Positions 1 through 5,419 of a stretch of DNA of 16,796 nucleotides are shown here, piece by piece. Positions within the stretch are counted from its first letter, which is position 1. Every line of letters begins with the position of its first letter. The notes under the pieces are model-generated. The model searched no databases. It was not told the origin of the DNA and was given only the letters and a program-made list of their open reading frames with translations. The stretch is from Campylobacteraceae bacterium (GTDB lineage Bacteria; Campylobacterota; Campylobacteria; Campylobacterales; Sulfurospirillaceae), in the NCBI GenBank assembly GCA_019162915.1, contig JAFLKZ010000122.1:11640-28435 (forward strand), read 5' to 3'. Made by a program: the position numbers and the translations under genes.

Positions 1-1
1 A

Positions 2-349
2 CATGAACTCCAAAAAGGATTGAGAGAATTTTCTTTACATGTAAGAAGTGGTGTTGAGTATCAGCATGAGTTTGCACAGCGTATCTGGTCACTTCGCATG
101 GGTGAGGAATCGACTAAGAAAATGGTGAATTATTATCGTATTTTTGATGTATTAGAAAGACTAAGTTCTGCGCAATATGCACTTTTTGTGGGTTGTGTCG
201 TGAATTTTGTAAAGATGGTTAAGCAAAAGCATCATATAGAGACCAAAACTTTTTTAGAGGGCAAAACATGGCAAGAATTGTATGCTTATGATAAAGCTTT
301 TTCAATTAAAGTGATAGATGAGTATTTTAAAAGTAGGGAAATACTGTAG
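2..349 (+). CDS. Unknown protein, 5'-truncated by the window edge
   Basis: I do not recognise this protein. The reading frame is open from the first complete codon at position 2 to a TAG at 347-349, so the visible part is 115 residues of a gene that begins upstream. A TTG at 20 is a possible start, but the nearest purine-rich stretch (AAAAAGGA) ends next to it, far too close for a ribosome binding site. I therefore treat it as internal. The visible part is mixed charged and hydrophobic, with many aromatic residues (YQHEFAQRIW, MVNYYRIFDVLERL) and one moderately hydrophobic stretch (AQYALFVGCVVNFVKMV) that could be a buried helix or a weak membrane segment. No cysteine motif or nucleotide-binding loop is visible. 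Its stop codon abuts the ATG of the next gene, so the two are probably co-transcribed. An exact TTACATGTAA palindrome lies in its coding sequence at 35-44. Confidence 0.6.
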   Translation, partial: HELQKGLREFSLHVRSGVEYQHEFAQRIWSLRMGEESTKKMVNYYRIFDVLERLSSAQYALFVGCVVNFVKMVKQKHHIETKTFLEGKTWQELYAYDKAFSIKVIDEYFKSREIL

Positions 350-637
350 ATGCAAGAGAGTTTTGTAATGGACTTTTTTCAATGGCTTGGTTTTATAGGG
401 ATGATACTTATCGTCATGGCTTATTTTTTACTGCAAATTGGGAAATACGACATTCATTCATTAAAATATCAAATTTTAAATCTTTTAGGTGCCATTGCAT
501 TGATTATTTCATTGATGGTTCATTTTAATCTAGGTTCTTTTTTAATCGAAGTTTTTTGGATAGCGATAACTATCTATGGAATGGTGAAAAATCTTAGAAC
601 AAAGATTAAGCAGAATAAAGAAAAAAAGAGCTTGTAG
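350..637 (+). CDS. Small inner-membrane protein, CBU_0592-like family
   Basis: This 95-residue protein has three predicted membrane helices, at about residues 10-29 (FFQWLGFIGMILIVMAYFLL), 40-58 (YQILNLLGAIALIISLMVH) and 62-80 (GSFLIEVFWIAITIYGMVK). A short basic tail rich in Lys follows. The pattern of an early IG.I..V.AYFLLQ.GK segment, a central NLLGA segment and a late IE..WI.I..YG segment matches my memory of the CBU_0592 family of small bacterial membrane proteins, whose function is unknown to me. The ATG directly follows the TAG of the upstream gene, so translation is probably coupled. A second ATG at 368 (residue 7) sits just before the first hydrophobic helix and after a GAGAG stretch, and could be the real start. 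The family call is from recognition of the pattern only. Confidence 0.7.
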   Translation: MQESFVMDFFQWLGFIGMILIVMAYFLLQIGKYDIHSLKYQILNLLGAIALIISLMVHFNLGSFLIEVFWIAITIYGMVKNLRTKIKQNKEKKSL

Positions 638-759
638 GTATGTATAATAGTATGTATTTTACACCATCTTTAATTATGAAAATTTGTGTTTTCAATAATT
701 AGAAATAGTTAATTTATGTATAAAGTCCCTACAATAGCCAATTGTCTTGGCTATTGTCA
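638..759. other. Convergent intergenic gap of 122 bp
   Basis: This AT-rich gap separates the plus-strand pair from the minus-strand genes. Apart from the stem-loop at 731-757, I see no gene, promoter pair or repeat in it. Confidence 0.6.
731..757 (-). terminator. Stem-loop between convergent genes, probable terminator
   Basis: A perfect 11-bp inverted repeat, ACAATAGCCAA (731-741) and TTGGCTATTGT (747-757), encloses a 5-nt loop. It starts two bases after the stop codon of the minus-strand CPXCG gene. The plus-strand genes also point at it, so it may serve both directions. Neither side has a strong run of T after the stem (AGGGACTTTATAC on the minus strand), so it may be a weak or bidirectional terminator rather than a textbook one. 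Confidence 0.6.
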
Positions 760-963
760 TTAAAACTCATTTCCTTCTATTTTATTAATTCGAATCTCCA
801 CATGATCATTATTTATTTTAGCAATGTAAATATCGATAGGACGACAACACACATAACAGTCCTCAATATAACTCTCTCCCGCCTCCAATGAAGGCTCAAT
901 GGCGATGGTAAATCTTTCCCAACAATATGGACAGTTGATTTCTTTTTCAAATAATTCATTCAT
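760..963 (-). CDS. CPXCG-type cysteine-rich small protein
   Basis: This 67-residue acidic protein carries five cysteines in two clusters: CPYC at residues 11-14 and CYVCC at residues 36-40, followed by RPIDI. Spacing and length match the CPXCG-motif cysteine-rich protein family, small proteins presumed to bind zinc through a CxxC...CxxC knuckle. Here the first motif reads CPYCW, so the glycine of the name-giving motif is replaced. No molecular role is known to me. The start ATG overlaps the TGA of the upstream flavoprotein gene by 4 bp, so the two are translationally coupled and may act together. A stem-loop follows its stop by two bases. There is no signal peptide, so a cytoplasmic location is expected. 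Confidence 0.8.
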   Translation of the reverse strand: MNELFEKEINCPYCWERFTIAIEPSLEAGESYIEDCYVCCRPIDIYIAKINNDHVEIRINKIEGNEF

Positions 964-1742
964 GAAAGCTCCTTCGTCATTATTTTAGCAGTAAGTATAT
1001 CAAGTGGATTGCCTCTTTCTTTCAGTTGAGTTACAAGGGATGCTTGGCGCTCATCACTTAAATTTTGTCCTATTTTGAGTTTACATGTAAGGTTATTAGG
1101 GATAAGTTTCATCACCGCTGTCATGGCAATCATTTTTTGGTAGATAGGATTGTCTGCTTTAATGACTTCGTATTTCTTTTCGGGTTGAAGTTTTTGCATC
1201 AAAGCATTTAAAGCTTCTGCTTTTTGGTCTTTATCTAAGATTATTTCCACAGTGCCATTGATGATAACACTACCAAAAAATTGTGTTGCGGGACACGCCG
1301 AAGTGGTACCGCTAAAATAAGAAGGTATAAAAGCATAGGGTTTGACAACACTAAAAGAAGCTTTTTTGTTTTTTGAAAGTAGGTCTATCTTTTTACCCTC
1401 CATGGCTCCATGAAATACGATACCCTCTTCCCACCATGCAAAGTTTACAGGGACACCATAAGGCTGGTCTTTATCCATCATTGATAAGGTTCCAAATTCA
1501 CACTCTTCAAGGAGTGCTAGTATCTCTTCTTTGTTGTTGACTTCAAACTCACTGCGTCGCATTTGGAATAGCTCTTTTGGATGTGAAGTTTTAACAATTG
1601 TTTCATCTATGATGAATTCTTCATCATCTTTTTTTATAGTTTTTAATTTTCCTGTATTAATTTGCTTGATGACATTAAAAGTGCTAAGTTTATGTTGGGT
1701 TGCATAGCGCTGTATACTGATAAGTTGATGTTCTTGGTGCAT
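960..1742 (-). CDS. NimA/PNPOx-like flavoprotein with N-terminal HTH-like extension
   Basis: From about residue 61 the 260-residue protein matches the pyridoxamine 5'-phosphate oxidase-like fold of the NimA type: MRRSEFEV, then GTLSM, GVPVNFAWWEEGIVFHGA, GKKIDLL and SFSVV. Such proteins usually bind FMN or haem at a dimer interface, and some act as nitroimidazole reductases. The real substrate here is unknown. Canonical members often begin at the MRR motif. This one has about 60 extra residues in front (ISIQRYATQHKLS..NVIKQINTGKLKTIKKDDEEFIID) that resemble an excisionase/MerR-type helix-turn-helix with its small wing. I keep the ATG at 1742 because AAAGAGGAATC precedes it, whereas the internal ATG for residue 61 has only a weak AAGAGC. 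One exact TTACATGTAA lies inside the gene at 1081-1090. The gene overlaps the CPXCG gene by 4 bp. The PNPOx-like fold is a confident call; the HTH is an inference. Confidence 0.82.
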   Translation of the reverse strand: MHQEHQLISIQRYATQHKLSTFNVIKQINTGKLKTIKKDDEEFIIDETIVKTSHPKELFQMRRSEFEVNNKEEILALLEECEFGTLSMMDKDQPYGVPVNFAWWEEGIVFHGAMEGKKIDLLSKNKKASFSVVKPYAFIPSYFSGTTSACPATQFFGSVIINGTVEIILDKDQKAEALNALMQKLQPEKKYEVIKADNPIYQKMIAMTAVMKLIPNNLTCKLKIGQNLSDERQASLVTQLKERGNPLDILTAKIMTKELS

Positions 1743-1769
1743 GATTCCTCTTTACATGTAGAAGTCTAA

Positions 1770-1796
1770 AAGGGCATTTTACTAAGAAATGCCCTT
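1770..1796 (-). terminator. Rho-independent terminator of the hsp20 gene
   Basis: AAGGGCATTT (1770-1779) and AAATGCCCTT (1787-1796) form a perfect 10-bp stem with a 7-nt loop. On the minus strand the stem is followed by TTAGACTT, giving a modest T-rich tail. It lies 30 bp after the hsp20 stop and just ahead of the flavoprotein gene. It is flanked by two copies of the TACATGTA palindrome (1751-1760 and 1795-1804). Confidence 0.75.
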
Positions 1797-1805
1797 ACAT
1801 GTAAA
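1776..1805 (-). promoter_or_regulatory. Candidate promoter of the flavoprotein gene, overlapping the hsp20 terminator
   Basis: On the minus strand TTTACA (1800-1805) and TAAAAT (1776-1781) lie 18 bp apart, each one base off consensus. The -35-like hexamer is part of the TTACATGTAA palindrome at 1795-1804, and the -10 falls in the loop and left arm of the hsp20 terminator. The start would lie 25-30 bp before the ATG. This is suggestive only; read-through from hsp20 is the alternative. Confidence 0.3.
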
Positions 1806-1825
1806 GCTTACTTTTCTAAATTTGC

Positions 1826-2287
1826 TTAAGGAGCCTCAAAAGGACTAGGTGTTTCGCCTTCTTTGACCTCTATTTTTTTAGCTTTTGCTTTTTCACTTTT
1901 GTGTTTAGGCAACGTTACTTCTAACACGCCATCTTTGCTAAAGGCTTGAATATGCGAAGAATCTACATCCTCTGGAAGCGAGAAAGTTCTTGCAAACTTA
2001 CCATAGCTACTTTCCACTGCGTAGTAATCTTTTTCTTTACGCTCTTTCTTGAAACTTCGCTCACCCGAAATAACGATTTTGTGTTCCTTGATATCAACGT
2101 TAATATTTTCCTTTTTAACTCCGGGAAGATCAACTTCGATATGATAGGCGGACTCATCCTCTCGTGTACTTACAGAAGGTTGAAAAGTGGAGATACCACC
2201 CTCTTCTGCTATTGTAGGAAAGTGATTAAGAAACTTATTCTCAAACTCTTTGAACTCTCTAAACGGATTAAATCTTGTGACTACCAT
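1826..2287 (-). CDS. Small heat-shock protein, Hsp20/alpha-crystallin family
   Basis: This 153-residue protein is an ATP-independent holdase chaperone that keeps unfolding proteins soluble until Hsp70 or other refolding systems act. The short N-terminal arm (residues 1-35) has the usual NPFREF start. The alpha-crystallin domain spans about 38-130, with YHIEVDLPGVKKENINVDI, the ISGER strand (73-77), the YGKFARTFSLPEDVD stretch (95-109) and the family-defining GVLEVTLPK (120-128). A short charged tail holds IEV (139-141), a variant of the I-X-I motif that docks neighbouring dimers in the oligomer. The length is normal for the bacterial class A type. AAGGAGTGA precedes the ATG at good distance. 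It appears monocistronic, with its own promoter and terminator. I see no CIRCE (HrcA) or HAIR (HspR) operator upstream. Confidence 0.96.
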   Translation of the reverse strand: MVVTRFNPFREFKEFENKFLNHFPTIAEEGGISTFQPSVSTREDESAYHIEVDLPGVKKENINVDIKEHKIVISGERSFKKERKEKDYYAVESSYGKFARTFSLPEDVDSSHIQAFSKDGVLEVTLPKHKSEKAKAKKIEVKEGETPSPFEAP

Positions 2288-2313
2288 GACTCACTCCTTT
2301 TTATAAGATTTTC

Positions 2314-2328
2314 TACAATGAAATTGTA
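2314..2328. promoter_or_regulatory. Inverted repeat over the hsp20 -10 box and start site
   Basis: TACAAT (2314-2319), GAA, ATTGTA (2323-2328) is a perfect 6-3-6 inverted repeat that coincides with the -10 hexamer and the region just downstream. That is a position where a repressor would block transcription. It matches neither CIRCE nor HAIR. It is short and AT-rich, so chance is a real alternative. Confidence 0.35.
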
Positions 2329-2352
2329 TTCCTTAAAATAGGGGTTTGTCAA
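2323..2352 (-). promoter_or_regulatory. Promoter of hsp20
   Basis: On the minus strand a consensus TTGACA (2347-2352) is followed after 18 bp by TACAAT (2323-2328), one base off the consensus -10. The predicted start is about 30 bp before the ribosome binding site. An AT-rich tract (about 2385-2435) upstream could act as an UP element. The -10 hexamer is one arm of a short inverted repeat described separately. Confidence 0.65.
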
Positions 2353-2520
2353 GATAATCGTCACATCTTTGTACTGCAGGGCTTAAATATATTTTTAAAT
2401 TGAATTTTTTATTTAAAATAAAGAATATTTTATAAAAACCTTTACATGTAAGCATTATTGAATAGCAAAAAGTGTGCCTAGTAGAGGAAAAAATGAAGTA
2501 TCGAGAAGTTTGGATGAAGA

Positions 2521-2548
2521 AAAGGAAGGGTTGAAAATCCCTTCCTTT
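2521..2548 (-). terminator. Terminator of the lut operon
   Basis: AAAGGAAGGG (2521-2530) and CCCTTCCTTT (2539-2548) form a perfect 10-bp stem with an 8-nt loop, 9 bp after the stop of the LutB-LutA gene. On the minus strand the right-hand stem ends in TTT and runs into TCTTC, a short T-rich tail, as expected for a rho-independent terminator. Confidence 0.8.
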
Positions 2549-2557
2549 AAGAGAAAA

Positions 2558-4684
2558 TTATTGAAACTTATCTACCATAAGTTCTGCAGGATGTACTGCC
2601 TTTATTTTTGAACCTATTTTATCAAGACCGCCTGCTATTTGAAGCAAGCATCCTGGACATTCTGCAGTGACGAACTCTGCGCCTGTCTCTTCGATGTGTT
2701 TCATTTTTTGTTTCAACATTTGCATGGAAATTTCAGGTTGTTTGACGGTGTACGAACCACCCATGCCACAACAAGTATCGCACTCTGTCATCTCTTTGAT
2801 TTCAAAACCCGTAGCACTCAGTGCCTCACGAGGCTCTTTATAAATTCCCACCTGTCGTTTTGCATGACACGAGTCATGATATGTTAGGGTATGAAGTTCT
2901 AGGCCCTCTTTGGGTGTGAGTCTTTTTTCCTTGATGAGTTTATCAACTAATTCGGTGAACATGTAGGTTCGCTCTGCTACTTTTTGTGCTTGTGGAATCA
3001 ACGCTTCTTTGTTTTGCTCTTTGAGTATTTTTGTCCACTCTTTTTTGAGTGCTGTTGTACAACTGCCACAACTCACCACGACATATGTAGGGTCACCTTC
3101 TAAAAGAGGCGCTATGTTATGTTCTGCTGCTTCTGCTGCCATATCAAACGAGCCACTCGCCCAATGTGGGATACCACAACACGATTGCTCTTCTGGAAAC
3201 AGTACTTCAATGCCCGCTTTGTTCAAAATTTTGACGATTGCTTCACCGGTTTTTGGGTAAACAAAGTCTATGGCACAGCCTGCAAAAAAGACTGCTTTTT
3301 CTTCACATTTGGGTTGCTTGATGGTTTTAAAAATATCGCGAAATGGCTTAGGGGCGATGGATGGCAAGCTTCTAAATTCGGATAAGCCTGAGAGAAACAT
3401 CGGTAAGTGTCTGATAAATCCATCTTTAACAAAAGGTTTTTGCAACACAGAAGCAGCGCGTAGCATCGTGTGAAAGACTTTGCGATTATTGATGACTTGA
3501 AGAGAACTTTTATAGATAAACGGCAAGCCTTCTTTATTGGCCGCACGGTGGCGAAGTTCAAGAATGAGTCCAGAAATATCGATTTTACCAGGGCAGACTT
3601 GGTTACATTTATCACATCCTATGCACAGCGCTTGGATATCTTCAGCAGATTTTAGTTCATTAAACCACGCCGTTAAAATCGTGCCGATACCGCCTGTGTA
3701 GATATCGCCAAAGACGTGACCAGTTACTAAACGGTATACAGGACACACATTTAAACAGGCTGCACAACGGATGCACTGCAACGCTTCTTTAAATTTTGGG
3801 TCTGCTGCCATCTTTGTTCGGTTATTGTCCATCAGCACAATGTGTACTTCTTTCATCGAACCATCATCGTTTTTGGTCGGTGCTGAGATAAATTGTACAT
3901 AACTGGTGATCAGCTGACTGGTTGCGTTGCGAGGAAGTGCTGCTAAGATAGGAGCCGCGTCCGTGTAGTTTGGCACAAGCTTTTCAAGTCCCACAAGGGC
4001 TAGGTGAATTTTAGGCAAGCTTGTTGAAAGACGAGCATTTCCCTCATTGGTACACGTCACAATGGTGCCTGTTTCAGCAATAGCAATATTTGCCCCTGAA
4101 ATACCCATATCCGCTTCAAAAAACTTCTCTCGAATAGCGCCACGTGCAACTTTAACTAACTTTTGGATGTCATTATCAAGCGGTTGTTGGGTTTCCTTCG
4201 CAAAAAGGTCTGAAATTTCCTCTTTGGTTAAGTGAAGGGCTGGCATAACCATGTGGGAAGGTGTTTGATGTGCTAGTTGACATATCCACTCACCCAAGTC
4301 TGTTTCGTCTGATTTGATACCAAATTCATCAAGGAAATGGTTAAGACCAATCTCTTCTGTTGCCATTGATTTGGATTTAACAATCTTTTTAACCCCTTTT
4401 TCCTTACACAAATCAGCGATATACTGTCGTGCAGCTTCGGCACTGTTGGCACGAAAAACTTTAATGCCATTGGCTTCCGCATTTTTTTTAAAGGTATCGG
4501 CTAACTCATCTAATCGACCTGCGGCATCGCCTTTTATACTGGCAATTTTTCCTCTTAATTCTTCAAAGTCAATGCCTTCAAATGCTTTAGCACGCATAGC
4601 TGGGTAATTCCATCGGTCTAAAATACCCGCTAAATTTTGATTTTCAAGGGCTTTTTTAATGGATGCTGACATATCTTGTTTCAT
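2558..4684 (-). CDS. lutB: Fused LutB-LutA lactate oxidation iron-sulfur protein
   Basis: This 708-residue protein joins two subunits of the LutABC (LldEFG) L-lactate oxidation complex, which converts L-lactate to pyruvate at the cytoplasmic face and passes electrons to the respiratory chain. Residues 60-290 form the LUD domain (ADMGISGANIAIAETGTI at about 191-208). Two [4Fe-4S] ferredoxin motifs follow: C304-C307-C310-C314P and C354-C357-C360-C364P. The C-terminal half is LutA-like with two CCG domains of the HdrB/GlpC type: C470, C502-C503, C539/C542, then C606, C638-C639, C676/C679. All expected cysteines are present, so both cofactor sites should be intact. In Bacillus LutA and LutB are separate proteins. 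A fused version next to LutC is known to me from Desulfovibrio lactate gene clusters. The start ATG overlaps the lutC stop by 4 bp. D-lactate or glycolate as substrate cannot be excluded from sequence alone. Confidence 0.9.
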   Translation of the reverse strand: MKQDMSASIKKALENQNLAGILDRWNYPAMRAKAFEGIDFEELRGKIASIKGDAAGRLDELADTFKKNAEANGIKVFRANSAEAARQYIADLCKEKGVKKIVKSKSMATEEIGLNHFLDEFGIKSDETDLGEWICQLAHQTPSHMVMPALHLTKEEISDLFAKETQQPLDNDIQKLVKVARGAIREKFFEADMGISGANIAIAETGTIVTCTNEGNARLSTSLPKIHLALVGLEKLVPNYTDAAPILAALPRNATSQLITSYVQFISAPTKNDDGSMKEVHIVLMDNNRTKMAADPKFKEALQCIRCAACLNVCPVYRLVTGHVFGDIYTGGIGTILTAWFNELKSAEDIQALCIGCDKCNQVCPGKIDISGLILELRHRAANKEGLPFIYKSSLQVINNRKVFHTMLRAASVLQKPFVKDGFIRHLPMFLSGLSEFRSLPSIAPKPFRDIFKTIKQPKCEEKAVFFAGCAIDFVYPKTGEAIVKILNKAGIEVLFPEEQSCCGIPHWASGSFDMAAEAAEHNIAPLLEGDPTYVVVSCGSCTTALKKEWTKILKEQNKEALIPQAQKVAERTYMFTELVDKLIKEKRLTPKEGLELHTLTYHDSCHAKRQVGIYKEPREALSATGFEIKEMTECDTCCGMGGSYTVKQPEISMQMLKQKMKHIEETGAEFVTAECPGCLLQIAGGLDKIGSKIKAVHPAELMVDKFQ

Positions 4685-5244
4685 GATGCTACTCCTTCTA
4701 ACTCTAAATCATCGACACACACAATCACCAATCGCTCAGGACCATGTACCCCAATGGCAAGAACGCGTTCAATATCTGCTGTTTTACTTGCTCCCGTAAT
4801 TAACGTTATGAACTTAATATCTTTAGGATGCATTTTGGTCATAAACGCTGGAATATCGGCAATAATTTTTGTCGTAGGCAAAATCGCTACATGTATCCAT
4901 GAGAGTGCTGATGCAAGGCGTTGTTCGACATCAGTAGAGTCTTGTGCCATACTTCCTGTCTCTGCTAGTCCCCATTTTAATTGGGTGATACCAATCTTTG
5001 CACCTTTGGCTAATTCCCGAGTGACCTCAAAATGAAGCCCTGGAAATTTCTCAGCCATAGCATTGTTATCAAACGCTTCGAGGATGGGGCTTTTCGCCCA
5101 AACAGCGTAGGAACCTACTTCTTCTTTGATCTCTTCTTTTGCTAAGAATTCTTCGATAAAACCAAGTGCTTGCGCCGTAGTTTCAAATCGTTTAACCTCA
5201 GTGTTACCCGATGTTTCAGCTCTTGCCTTAAAATTTTCAAACAT
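4681..5244 (-). CDS. lutC: LutC/LldG-type LUD-domain subunit of lactate oxidation
   Basis: This 187-residue protein is the small subunit of the LutABC L-lactate oxidation complex. It consists of a single LUD domain. Recognisable pieces are ITQLKWGLAETGSM (about residues 86-99), the ITGASKTADIE segment (149-159, the most diagnostic part) and GVHGPERLVIV (165-175) near the end. The ATG is preceded by ACAAGGAGAAACATTT, a strong ribosome binding site. Its TGA overlaps the ATG of the LutB-LutA fusion gene, so equal synthesis is likely. Being first in the operon, its upstream region (5245-5419) should hold the control elements. No lactate permease or GntR/LutR-type regulator gene is adjacent, so uptake and control must be encoded elsewhere. 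Confidence 0.9.
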   Translation of the reverse strand: MFENFKARAETSGNTEVKRFETTAQALGFIEEFLAKEEIKEEVGSYAVWAKSPILEAFDNNAMAEKFPGLHFEVTRELAKGAKIGITQLKWGLAETGSMAQDSTDVEQRLASALSWIHVAILPTTKIIADIPAFMTKMHPKDIKFITLITGASKTADIERVLAIGVHGPERLVIVCVDDLELEGVAS

Positions 5245-5268
5245 AAATGTTTCTCCTTGTATTATGAG

Positions 5269-5297
5269 ATAATATTTCTTTACATGTAAGGGTTAAA
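5269..5297 (-). promoter_or_regulatory. Candidate lut promoter with the TTACATGTAA palindrome in its spacer
   Basis: On the minus strand TATTAT (5269-5274) makes a good -10, about 18 bp before the lutC ribosome binding site. At 17 bp upstream TTTAAC (5292-5297) is only a weak -35, as is common in Campylobacterota or in activator-dependent promoters. The exact palindrome TTACATGTAA (5280-5289) fills the spacer, a typical operator position. The -10 is also the left arm, as read on the minus strand, of a perfect 6-3-6 inverted repeat (5260-5274). Confidence 0.45.
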
Positions 5298-5350
5298 AGG
5301 CTTAAAAAATAATTTAAGTTGTTATGTTTAAGATGGACATACAAATATTC

Positions 5351-5381
5351 TATCTCATGCAAATGATTATTGCATGAGATA
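5351..5381. terminator. Perfect 12-bp inverted repeat after the RND operon
   Basis: TATCTCATGCAA (5351-5362) and TTGCATGAGATA (5370-5381) form a perfect 12-bp stem with a 7-nt loop. It lies 38 bp after the stop of the CmeF-like pump, so it could terminate that operon. The minus-strand sequence that follows (GAATATTTGT) is a poor T-run and only 4 of 12 pairs are G-C. Its ATGAGATA arm sequence recurs at the lut -10 box, so an operator for the lut operon is a serious alternative. Confidence 0.5.
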
Positions 5382-5419
5382 ATGAAGATTTAGGAGAAGA
5401 GAGATGAGTAGTATTTACT

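Larger units (their letters stand above)
2288..2557. other. Intergenic region of 270 bp between hsp20 and the lut operon
   Basis: This region holds the hsp20 ribosome binding site and promoter on its left, an AT-rich tract at about 2385-2435, one exact TTACATGTAA at 2442-2451, and the lut terminator at 2521-2548. I see no convincing gene in it. Confidence 0.6.

Noticed and set aside
20..349. TTG at 20 as the true start of the first gene
   Set aside because: The frame stays open to the window edge and the purine stretch is immediately adjacent to the TTG, so a truncated longer gene is more likely.
1946..2341. A 131-codon plus-strand open frame antisense to hsp20
   Set aside because: It lies opposite a certain Hsp20 gene and its promoter, and the composition is that of a reverse-frame shadow.
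2493..2534. A 13-residue plus-strand peptide (MKYREVWMKKRKG) after an AGAGGA sequence, ending in the lut terminator loop
   Set aside because: Too short to judge, spacing from AGAGGA to ATG is only about 4 bp, and no promoter is evident. It probably arises by chance before a minus-strand terminator.
4890..4902. CTACATGTAT within lutC and ACATGTA at about 2959 as further palindrome copies
   Set aside because: They differ at two or more of the ten positions and lie in coding sequence, so I did not count them with the motif.
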